The position numbers and the translations under genes were made by a program. DNA of 64,000 nucleotides from Tubulanus polymorphus (Eukaryota; Nemertea; Palaeonemertea; Tubulaniformes; Tubulanidae), in assembly GCF_964204645.1 (NCBI RefSeq), contig NC_134029.1, forward strand, positions 21,594,450 through 21,658,449. The letters run 5' to 3'. A model generated the notes under the pieces. The model saw only the letters and a program-made list of their open reading frames with translations, searched no databases and was not told the origin of the DNA. Shown piece after piece: positions 47,901 through 60,123 of the stretch. Position 1 is the stretch's first letter; each line of letters opens with the position of its first letter.

Positions 47901-50900
47901 TTTGAAGAACAGTTTCTTTCATTGTTCAATGAAATGTTACTGATAACACTTTTCTGGAGCCCAGTGTTCGGCCTATACATGAGTCCATCTACTTCATCTT
48001 GTATAAGTATAATTTGGTTGTGGAATTAGGTTTTGCTTCCTCAGAAATTGTAGCGTTTTTCCTAGGATAAGTCGACTACGTTGAATGTGACGATACCCGT
48101 GTAGTCACAGTCTGGGCAATGATCATTTTGAACGGATCCATCAATGAATAAATTGCTCCAGTCCACATAGACGGTCTTATGTATAACAGACTTGATTATC
48201 TATTTCTACTGTGAACTAAAGCCATTAGTTTATTAGCGGGATCAGTGTCAGCGAGACGACGAGGAGGACGATGATGAGAACGATGAGGTTTTTCTATCTT
48301 GTTCAGCGCCGGATTGAATTCGACGATTTCTGTGCGAATTAAGATTCAGTCGAGCGAGCGATTGATGAAACCTGATTGATTGGAAACTCGTAATTGTCTT
48401 CTATCGGCGTGATTTTATCTGATCTTATCAGTGCACGTCGTCATCAAGCGTTTGGTCTCTCCTTCTCCTTCACCATTCAGCTCTACGCTCACTAACTTTC
48501 TGTGATTTTTGGAAGTTCAATTTGAGGCTATAGCCACAGGTGAACATTTTTGGCCTGGGCCAAATTTGGCCCGGGGGCCGTCAACTCTCAGGGTTCCATA
48601 TGGGCCCATCCCATCCCGGGCCAAAGTTTGCCCAACCAGAATCGTTAAACCGGACTCGTGCCAAAGTTTAGCACAGGTCAAATCAATTCATGTTAATGCT
48701 TATTGGTCCTAAAAGTTACCCGCGTCAGTTTATTGCACTGAGGGTATCTACTTTAAAAACTTTTTTCAAACTTTGCTCAAATGGCTTCTTGTCTTGGGAG
48801 CTCACAACAAAGTGGCTATTTTCAGAGATTTTCCAGTTTGAAGACTGGATTTTTGCCAATTGCTTGATGTTTACCAAAAATGTTGAGCTTCTCTCCACGA
48901 AGGTTTATTCCTAGAACGCGAACAGCTCTACAACAACAGCTAGTTCGTAAATCAATTATCAGTAAGTACAAGATTTGTCCTAGTTCGATAAATACACTCG
49001 ATAAACTTGATCTCTTCGGTTATAATAGAAATAGTGTCACCCTCGTTTTCTCTGTCGGAACATACACGTTGTATTCCCTGACGCCCGCCCGTACATACTT
49101 ACTGTGTACGTGTAGGTGTCACATACATAACCTACGCGCAAGAGATATATACTGACGAAATCTGATGCGGTTGAATTTCATTTATCTTTCATGGATTATT
49201 TCGTTGTTGTGAAAAACGATGTGAGTATAGACGACGATCTCTTATAAGATTTTCGCGGTACAACAGTTGTTGAAAGAAGCGAAAGATTAGCGATATTTCT
49301 GGACACCTACGTGGTGTTGGTGGCGCGGTTCGATAGGATGAGGGGAGATGGATTCATTTTCTTTCATCTTCACAGTGCGTCAATTAATGTTTTAGATACG
49401 CGTACTAAGACAAATCTGTTTTTTTCGTATATGTTCTACAGAAGATCACGTCCTTTGTTCATTTCAATTTCGACGGCAAAAGCACTTTAAAAAGTAGTTT
49501 CGCTTTATCGATAGGCAAGACGTATGTGCGAGATGTCCTCCGGATGAGCTGAGATATTGTTCCCGATGTCACCGCGTACCTTGCGGGTGGACAAGCTTAA
49601 ATTAAGCCGTTTCTAAAGTTTTCAATTCGATGTAGACTCATCGATTATTAACGCGAGAATACCTCCCAAGCGTATTTAAAAAAATTCCTCACATGGATAT
49701 TCGGTATTTACGAGCATTGTATTGCCGGATTTTCAAGTATTCAGAGTGCGAAGGTTACGTAAGATAGTAAAACAGGATCTGATTAAAGCTGTGTATAAAA
49801 AGAATCATATGTATTTATAGAAAATTGATAAAACAGTGTTTATTCAAGAACCTAGCTTTTTTGAGCGAGCCGTGTGGGCGAATGGTTAGAGCGTTCGACT
49901 GTGGGAAGCTAGGCGGTGTGGGCGAGTGGTTAGAACGTTCGACTGTGGGAAGCTAGGCGGTGTGGGCGAGTGGTTAGAACGTTTGACTCTGGGAAGCTAG
50001 GCGGTGTGGGCGAATGGTTAGAACGTTCGACTCTGGGAAGCCAGGCGGTGTGGGCGAATGGTTAGAACGTTCGACTCTGGGAAGCCAGGCGGTGTGGGCG
50101 AATGGTTAGAGCGTTCGACTCTGGGAAGCCAGGCGGTGTGGGCGAATGGTCAGAACGTTCGACTCTGGGAAGCCAGGCGCAGTGGGCGAATGGTTAGAAC
50201 GTTCGACTCTGGGAAGCCAGGCGGTGTGGGCGAATGGTCAGAACGTTCGACTCTGGGAAGCCAGGCGCTGTGGGCGAATGGTTAGAACGTTCGACTCTGG
50301 GAAGCCAGGCGGTGTGGGCGAATGGTCAGAACGTTCGACTCTGGGAAGCCAGGCGCAGTGGTCGAATGGTCAGAACGTTCGACTCTGGGAAGCCAGGCGG
50401 TGTGGGCGAATGGTTAGAGCGTTCGACTCTGGGAAGCCAGGCGGTGTGGGCGAATGGTTAGAACGTTCGACTCTGGGAAGCCAGGCGCAGTGGGCGAATG
50501 GTTAGAACGTTCGACTCTGGGAAGCCAGGCGGTGTGGGCGAATGGTCAGAACGTTCGACTCTGGGAAGCCAGGCGCTGTGGGCGAATGGTTAGAACGTTC
50601 GACTCTGGGAAGCCAGGCGGTGTGGGCGAATGGTCAGAACGTTCGACTCTGGGAAGCCAGGCGCTGTGGGCGAATGGTTAGAACGTTCGACTCTGGGAAG
50701 CCAGGCGGTGTGGGCGAATGGTTAGAACGTTCGACTCTGGGAAGCCAGGCGGTGTGGTCGAATGGTTAGAACGTTCGACTCTAGGAAGCCAGGCGGTGTG
50801 GTCGAATGGTCAGAACGTTCGACTCTGGGAAGCCAGGCGCAGTGGGCGAATGGTTAGAACGTTCGACTCTGGGAAGCCAGGCGGTGTGGGCGAATGGTTA

Positions 50901-53900
50901 GAGGGTTCGACTCTGGGAAGCCAGGCGCAGTGGGCGAATGGTTGGAACGTTCGACTCTTTGAAGCCAGGCGGTGTGGTCGAATGGTTAGAACGTTCGACT
51001 CTGGGAAGCCAGGCGGTGTGGTCGAATGGTTAGAACGTTCGACTCTAGGAAGCCAGGCGGTGTGGTCGAATGGTTAGAACGTTCGACTCTGGGAAGCCAG
51101 GTCGTGGGTTTCGAACCCCGTACATTACCGTAGTGTCCTTGGACATGACACATCGCCTCTCTCCTCCCAGGTGTAAATGGGTACCTGGCCAGGTGGATGA
51201 CTCCTGAGCACCTAGCAGCTGCTCGGATGTTACTTCTCCCCAGGGAGACTAGATGACTTCTACATGAATAGAGTTAAAGGCTAGGGGTAATAATACCAAG
51301 TTTGAACAGACTCTAGTTTGGATACCTGCGCTATATAAACGACAGTTATTATTATTATTACCTACTGATATCCGAAAGCCTTGTTCATATTTTTCAAGGC
51401 GTCAAAAAACTTTCTGAAGTTAGTTTGCTCGTTCACGATTATATAGCTAGTTCTAGTTGTCGAACGTTCTCGTCATTTATAACCAGTTCGACGTCCTCGT
51501 CGACGCGGCGCTACATTTTCATTCTTCGTCATTCGATTAAACATTGTACGTGCGATATCAATCTTCTATAAACCCGTCGGACCGATCCCCGTCGCTCTGA
51601 CTGGTTAGGTCGTTAGCAAAAATGCTTTTCTTCAAGTTGATTGCGAGCGGTGTATACCGATATTCAATACAATGTGTTATTTATTTACAATTTCCTTTCT
51701 GCCAGACAATTTCCTGATGATAATGTTATCCGAAGGCCATGTCAGATTCGTGATGGATACCTGTAGTGTGTGAATGAAAATTGCTGGTGATTTCTCTCTT
51801 TTTTCAACTTTATTGGTGTCAACGAGTTGATAGTTCAGGCTGCTGAAATCGATCGAGCCCGACGCAGACGACGCAGGGGGGGGGGAAACGCGGAAATACG
51901 GAATCAAACATGTTTCAACTGAGAAATGTTGTTTCCTAAAACTGTGTTTCTTGTAAACACATGCAATACAGGAAAACAAACATGTTTCATTTCAGAAACA
52001 TTATCTCACTAAACGGTGTTTCTTGTTAAGGCACATGACAAAGGGAAACACAGAATGAAACATGTTTGATCTCAGAAATGTTGTTTCCCAAAACTGTGTA
52101 TCTTGTAAACTCACGCAATACAGGGAAACAAACATGTTGATGTCAGAAACATTACTTCACTAAACCCTGTTTCTTGCGTCAATGCACATGACACATGGAA
52201 ACACAGACTCAAACATGTTTGATCTATAAAACGTTTTTCCAAGACCATGTTTCTTATTTCTCTTAAATGCATAAGACACTCACACGCACAGAAACGCTCA
52301 GAAACATGTCTCCTGTTTCCATGTTTCCCTGCGTCGTGTGCTTCATTTTTACACCAAGTATTCTAGTTATTATTATGCGTCGATGGTTCGTATTTTCTGT
52401 ACCCGTCTTTATCGCGCTTGTTGAGTGTCGCATTTCCGAATTATCAAGACGCATTTTCGGTCGGTGATTATCATTTCTAGTTGATACGACGCCGGCGACG
52501 AAGACGGAGTTGAGTGTCGTAGGAAACCTGACGACTCAACTAACGTTTATACGTGATAGCTGCTGCTGCCGTGAGCTCGGTTTGACAGTAACATACCGAC
52601 ATCCTGCGAGACCCGTGAAGGCATAAGTTTCCGCGTTGTAATTGAATTTGATACGGTTGCCTGCAGGTTCTCGCGCCGTAAAGGTTGTATTTAATCACGG
52701 AGCAAAACGCTGCACGCTATGGTCCGTCCGTTCTCAGCGATTTTTCAATCGTCGCATAAACCCCGGTCCCTTCAGGAATTCCAAACTTTCTCGTCGATCC
52801 AATTAGAACAAAGCCTCGTTAGAAATTCTTAATTAAACTAATGGGTCCGAAGTCCGAAGAATTTCCTTTTATGATAACGTTTGGCGAAATTGATTTACGA
52901 CACATGTGATATATATATTTTATATATATATATATATATATGCATTTGAATTGTTCTCGATACAATCTTGCGCGGACTTGGATTTGATTAAAACAAGGGC
53001 GCAGCGGTTTCTCTCGCCGCAATCTGATATTATAACGAAGGTTAATATCCCGGAATTCCGAGGCTTATTTGGCCGGCTTAGTATTTAATAGTTGTTCAAT
53101 CGAGTTAAAAATATAGGCGTATTCTTTTTTAACCGCGTTTTTCACAGGAAATACTCGGGTTATATATTGAGCCACTTAATTCGCCGTTCGAATCGAGTAG
53201 ACTTTAATGCACCGTACGATCAGATTCTTCGAATATCATTCGCATATTTCGATCGACGGTGCGTGCATGGCGGGTCCGTATACAACGCGCAAGTATCAAA
53301 CCTACTCGACGTTTTTTTTTTTTCGTAGATTTTATTGATAGTTTTTTTTTTTCAGTGATGATGTTAATTACGCTAGTAAACGTTCGTTTGTTCGTTTAGC
53401 GGGGGTAGACTAAATAAAGTCTAAATCATTGCGCAATGTCGTCTGCTATACAATGTAAAGCCGTGTTCGCACTACGTTATAGAGAACAGTCGAAATTTGG
53501 CCATTTCCAGTTTGGAACGGACCAAGTGTTCACAATTCACACTATCAAAAAGTCCATCTTAGACGGTTCCAATTTGGACCAACTTATAAGACCAATCCTC
53601 CTGGCCCATTCTAAATTTTGCCACAGATGTAATCTACGTGTATGGACAGAAGCTGGTTCCTGGTCCGTTCTAAATTGTACTCAGCTGTATGAACTCAATT
53701 CTAATGAACTGGTCACCAATTCGATGATTAATATAGTTACGTTAATAAAGTTTTCAGATTTCGTATAATTTCTCTATGGCCTTAGAATTTATGTACAATC
53801 TAACGGAAAATTGTTTATCTTAAAATCTGTCTATTACGTGTGTCGCCTGTTAAAAATTTGGTACGTTCCAAGTACCGACTCATTTAGAACGGTCTAACAA

Positions 53901-56900
53901 GTTGTAGTGTCAACGCGCCTAGACTGAAGTAGGCGGGCGAGATTTTCATAGAAGCAGTTGCTGGAAACTCGTATTAATATCTGCTATATTCCCTACTGAT
54001 CGACGTAAAGGACAAACTGTGCACGTTTTTTCATGGAAATGTAACGAAAAAGATACATCATCAGACACGCACACGCATGATACATTAGATCGGTAATAAA
54101 ACTGTCTTTGATATCGGCGACATTTAAAATGAATCATTTATCTGGTCTGTGCCAGCTACGGCTGAACTGATTGCGTTAAAAACAGATATCTGGAGAAATT
54201 ATTTAAACATTTATCCCTCGAGCTGCTGCCACCCTATACATTTTTGCCGTAGCAGCCATTTTTATAGTCCAACAAAGACTGTGAGTGTGACCAATGTATT
54301 TACATATCAGCCATGAAGTAAACTTTTTGTCCGTGCAAATGCAGCAATTATTATTTATTTCGACATTCGATTTCTTAAAAGTAATGAATTCAATTTTGTG
54401 TATAAGCGCGCGCACACTACGGAAACCGACTAGCGGAATTGTAACTAGACTAGTAAATACATCCATCAATTGTAATCAATTGGATTACGCCTGGAACACA
54501 CGCAATGACTTCCTGTTAATTCAACTTATGGCTCATAAAACTGAAAACAGATTTGCTCGTGTATTACAACTGATTTTATAACCCTAAGCGGTACTGATAT
54601 AACCCCCAACTGTAACTTAACAGTAATCTCCCGACAGAATTATTACTGTGTTATTCCACCAGCGAAATAGATTTTGTGTTTCTAGACCCTGCTACTGTGT
54701 TTCGTAATCCCTTCTCGACCTTGAAGTCGCATTTACATTATCACCATAATCTGGGTCTAAAATATTGCCCCCCAGGGGCCAAACTAACAGGCTGCAGGCG
54801 GCAGAAATTCTGATCCTTTATATCCGCCATAATACCAATCAAATGAAGGCATAAACAGGTATTCCTCTCTTCACTTAAATAAATGGAGCCAAATCCCGGA
54901 CTACTGAAGTTAGTCCTTGCACATTTTGCCTGCACCTGGATTGGGCTAACTTGGAACATACCAAATCATTGATGTGCGTTCACACAGGTTTTTAAATCAG
55001 CGGTTACCACTGGTCCAGCTAGACACAGCTTCAATTGACTGGCAATTAAAGCAAAGTTTCTATTCACACATGGTCCATTCTAAGGAAAGGAGCTGGATTG
55101 GTCATTTTGGCTGGTCTGAATTGGTCTGTTCTAATATGGAAAGGACCACCAGTACAGAACACAATTTTTCGCTTATGTGAACGCTAGGTTACTTCTGAAT
55201 TGGAACGGACCAAATTTAGAACATCCCGTGACTTCTTTCTTATCTCTTTCAGGCCATCTTCACCGCAGTGCGGTGTATAAATCAGCGATGAACTTCACTA
55301 GTACACCGCATTGTGGTGTATTGATTTTATTAGTAATAAGTTTTTATTTCTATTGAAAGATGGGACCTGTCAAACAGTGAAATACTAGTAACTAACAATA
55401 CACCGCATCAGGCACTATAGTGTTATTCAACACACTGGGGTGGAATTTTTGAAAGATTTTCAAATTATCCGCAGCACTTTCAGGTATCAATTAGTAGTGG
55501 TTAAAAGATGTGCCAGTTTAGTCAAAATCTAGTCCATTTTTCTAGTCCAGTAATCATATATCAGTCATTGATCATCGAAACTGTTCGCGGAAACGCTCTT
55601 CAGGAATATGAATGATACTCGACAACCACTCGTCGCATTAACTCATATGATGTTTCTATTGTAGATTGTGAACCGATAGAGACGTTATTTCATTTCGCTG
55701 CGCGTTGGGGATTAGAGAAATTGACGGGATTCCTGTGTAATCGACATCGCGACGGTTTACGCGCACTAACCGTGAGAAATCGAGATGGAGAATCACCTCG
55801 CGACATCGCACGAGATTACGGATACGATAAGTTAGCGAAATTTATCGAATTCATCGAAAGGTAAGGCGTTTATGGCTTATGCCATGATATTGTATGAAAA
55901 GTGTTACGACCTGACAAGTCATAAGCCGCGTTCATACTACGCTTTAGATGACGTTTTTAATTTGGCCCGTTCCACTCAAGAACATAAGTGAAAAATCTGT
56001 GCTAAATTGGTCTGTTTCAATGGATCAATTTGAGCCGCGATCACATGGAGACCCATTTGGCCCTGCCAAATTGGCACAGTTCGGGCCCCAGTCAAATTTG
56101 ACCAGTTCCTAATTAGAGAATGCGTTCACACGCAAACCACTTACTAGACTTTGGCCCGGGCTAAAAATGCTCATGTGATCGCGGCTTTAGACCAACCAAA
56201 AAGACTGATTCAGGTCCACTCTTCAGAACAGACTATTTCTACGTGTGTGTGAATAGAAACTTTTTTGTCAGTTGATCACAGTGTTGTGTCTAGCTGGACT
56301 AGTGATATCAGCTGACTGAATGTGTGGACATGCATCATCATCTTAGTCCATTCCAGGTACGGGCCAAATAAGAACAGACTAACTGACGTTATTGTGAATG
56401 TGGCTATAAATGCGTATGAATTCTATTATCGATTGTAGAATTTTTCATCCAAATCAGGCGTTCCGAATCCGTTCGAATTTTCATAACGAAAGCGACGTTT
56501 TCAATATTGGCTTCGTGCCTCGTAATCCCACGCAATAATATCTAATAATAAACTATCAGTTGCCTGTGGGATATCATTCTCTCTCTCATTCTCTCTCTCA
56601 TTCTCTCTCTCATTCTCTCTCTGATGGAGACATTTCTATATTATTGTATTGTTATGTGTGACTTCGTAATATATCAGCAGCATTATAAGAATATACAGCT
56701 CGAGGCGTAAACCAAAACGCTCGATCGCTGTGTTAACTGTATAAATCGTCACCAAGCGATCGGTAGATAACCCGATAAACAGTCAACCTTCAATTTTGTC
56801 GAAGATCGACACGAATTTACCGGTAGATAAAAAGTTCGATTGATAATTAATCTAGTAGTGAGTAGTGTACGACACGGTTTTCTGATGAAGGCTTCGTCGT

Positions 56901-59900
56901 TCGCGCCGTACGTTTATTAATCGAGAAACACTTCAAAAAAACAATCATCGTATGATTGATATCACTTCAGTCGCGAGGAGAGCAATCGTGGATGTGAACT
57001 GTGACGTCGTCGATATTGTGTGACACTTATCCCGTCGTCGTCCGCCGGAACGGGTATTAGTTCCGTATTTGTTCAGTGCGTTCTCGTTTTTCAGCCATGT
57101 CGATGGTGCTTCGCTGCCATTACAGCAACACCGATCATCGGAAACCAAGAATACAGTAGTCGACGCCGAGGCTGTGATCGAGAATTTGGATGGTGGACTC
57201 GTGTCATTGAGAATCACCGGCAAACAATCGAATCAAAGAATAGGTAAGAAAGGGTGTCGTATTGTTCTAGCAGGAATTGCGTGATCGCTGCTTCTGCAAA
57301 AAAGGTTTTGCAGAAAAGATCTTCTTAAGACTGTCTGTACCAGCTGACGGCCTGCTACTACGACGCAAGTTTTCTACGGTCGTCTATCTGTTAATAGCCG
57401 TGTCTTCTTCAACTTATCTTTCGTCGCTAATAAGATAAAATCGATGTAACACGACATGTGAATTATCTTAACGCGGCGAAAGCATCGCCCTCCCCGCCCC
57501 TCGCCCCCCTCCCCACGAATAACCTCTTATTCAGATGTATCATGATATCTGTTATCGATCGTAATTCAAAAGTCGTATTTTAAATTTGATGCGCGTTCAC
57601 AATTATAGCTAGGTGTTAAAATCGGTCTGATCAATAAATCTGTCCTCGATTCAATTTCGAAGAACGATTGAGTTAACTTTGACCGGCATTTTAACAGATT
57701 CGATTACGCTGGATCTGAACGTGAAAATTTCCCTCCGCGTCGTAATTAGATGATCGGGCTCGCGGCTTCTGCCTCATATATACCCGGTACTCGGCAGTCG
57801 TTCGTTTTCTTTTCATATAGAAGAGGATATCGACAAATTGAAACAGGCCACGAATTCGATGATGGATCCATCGTCTGCGCCTCGCGTCGATGTAGACCAC
57901 GCGTACGAGACGTCCGGCCCGAAACGACGAACGATGCCGCCGAAGAACACGACGCCGAGACGACGTTATTCGCCGCCCGATCGACACATGTCGTTTCCCG
58001 ATCAATTAACGGATAAACGAGATACGAATATGTTACCGTTCCGGCGAATATCGTCACCGGATCCGCCTTATATATCGCAGGCTATTAACATTCCGAACTC
58101 GCCACAACAAGTCCGCTCATATTCAGGTAAGAAGAACCCTCCTGCAAACTGAAAATCTATTACGTTCGAGTATGAAGTGGCTGATTCTGAGAAGAAGCTC
58201 ATTCAACGCGTCACGCAATACAGCATATCTTCACGCTGAAGGGTTTCTTCTCACAGCTCTTAACTTTTTTTAAAGGTTTGTCTATTCAGTTCTTACTTAT
58301 CCATGCATGATAAGAGGCTGTAATATTCCTATTTTCTCTGACATCAAGTAGAATGCAACATTCCCCGCATTGATGCACGAATAAACTAGTTTATATGTAC
58401 ATTCTCATCTAAGAGATACCTAGTTAATACGACTGTGTCCTCTACACAAATGGTAGACATCATACAGGCTAGCTGGCTAGTATACTAGTATGTATACTGC
58501 CCAAATATATACCTAACCCTATGTCAGCTGACACTTGGTGACATCATAAACCTAGCCGCCCAATCAAATCATCTGGGCACTAGTGACATCATCATTTACT
58601 GGCCAATCAGATCACCTGACACCTGGTGACATCATAACCCCAGCTAGCCAATCAGATCACCTGACACCTGGTGACGTCATAACCCCAACTGGCCACTCAT
58701 AACTTCTAAAAGATGAAAATCCTAGTACATGAACTTCACAAGAGCTGACATGTGTATTAACCACTCATGACTGATCACAAAAGTCACAAGTGACTAAGTA
58801 GTAGGACATATCCGCTATCAGAATTGTAGAATTATACCACGCTAGTACATATTACTAAGACTGCCGTTAGAAATGCTGACGGGATTTGTGAAAAGAGTAC
58901 ACCACAAAAAAAACCAATATTTGTCAGCAACAACTCCTTCCACCGTCTGACCTTTTCCCTGGAGATAAATGCGGTTGTAGGAAACCTAATCGATTGGAAA
59001 AAGGTTTTGGGAGAATATCTGATACGATACTAGACCGCAGTCTGAAATACATGGACGTTCATACCACACTGAATACTGCAGTATAGACATCTTCATTCCT
59101 TAGAACCCTCAAAAATACAAATAAAAGATGCAATATGTTTTTAGCTATTGTCAAAGATAAATCTTGAGATCAGTGATTCCGAACATTGTTGAAAATTCGA
59201 TCGAATATTCTACATTTCAGATACAACTTCTTGCGATAGCAATAGTGACGAGGATGAAAGTGACGTCGATGCTAAACATACCCCTCCGGTACAGCATTCA
59301 TATAGAATCTATCAGGCTCAACAACGACCGACTCAACTGCGTCGTCAGTCTACTGAACCCGCTCAGTCGGATTATACTCGTAGAAAAAACATTCCTTCCA
59401 TTGAATTAGCTTCGCCTTCTGGAACTACTAAAATACTAGGTAATTGTTGTGAAAAATCATTTCGAAAATTTTTTTGTTACGGGTCGTAAATCCGGTAAGC
59501 AGTAATATAGAAAATCCCATGCTAAGAATGAAAATAAAGTCTGAGATCTTTCCTTGAGCTAGTAGTTTTTTCAACGTGTCATTCTAATAGACATCCTGAG
59601 GAATACTGGGATTACTGAAGATGACTATTAGAATGTAGACGAAACATTGAATAAACTACTCCCTTAGTGTGGGATTTTTAGAATTATCATCGCAACTTGG
59701 ATCGAAGGAGTGTTTCATCGATGATTATTAGTTTTCAGCGCATCGGAATATATTGAGATGATAAAGATCAAGTCTGTATGTTATTACTGTTACGGCATAG
59801 TTGCTTCAATCCCTATTTCATCAATCAAAGTTTATGTCGTTTTGATTGTATGTTACTTTAAATAAACTCGATAAACGGTTGGCGGTGTTGTGTATGACGA

Positions 59901-60071
59901 CGTTTCTACGGCTACGCGCGCTCGCTACACTTTTAGTTCGCATTTATATTCCCAGATGGCATCGCGGTTATTCGTAATGAAAGGCGACGCAATGACGCGG
60001 CGATCGTATTATCATCACACCCCAGGGCAGGGCTACGATATCCAGGGTATCCAGGGTCGTTTATTGTTCTC

Positions 60072-60123
<52 letters not shown>

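Larger units (their letters stand above)
44436..49867 (+). other. ARHGEF28-like intron 4, first part
   Basis: No exon is required by phase between 44435 and 55665. Contents: a rearranged family A element with an 18-bp palindromic arm pair (44596-44855), family A fragments (about 45485-45545 and 48526-48690), a TATATG microsatellite (47147-47203) and several short open frames without domains. Confidence 0.45.
51361..55664 (+). other. ARHGEF28-like intron 4, last part
   Basis: Contents: the GAAACATGTTT tandem repeats (51885-52335), a TA microsatellite (52910-52941), a family B element (53459-53918), a family B-like stretch (about 54965-55225) and a TTAACCC-family relic (about 55256-55503). No exon is supported. 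Confidence 0.5.

Noticed and set aside
50058-51077. Overlapping 75-119-codon open frames with repeated RTFDSGKPGG peptide
   Set aside because: They arise because 44 bp times three is 132 bp, so each frame recurs without stops. The DNA is a SINE-head array.
49868-51100. CRISPR-like direct repeats
   Set aside because: Units are back to back without unique spacers, and the DNA is animal.
51057-51120. Functional tRNA gene
   Set aside because: Box A and a box B-like sequence are present, but the stems do not pair well, box B has an extra base and the sequence continues into a SINE body with an ATT tail.
53436-53768. 110-codon open frame
   Set aside because: It lies almost wholly inside a family B repeat element.
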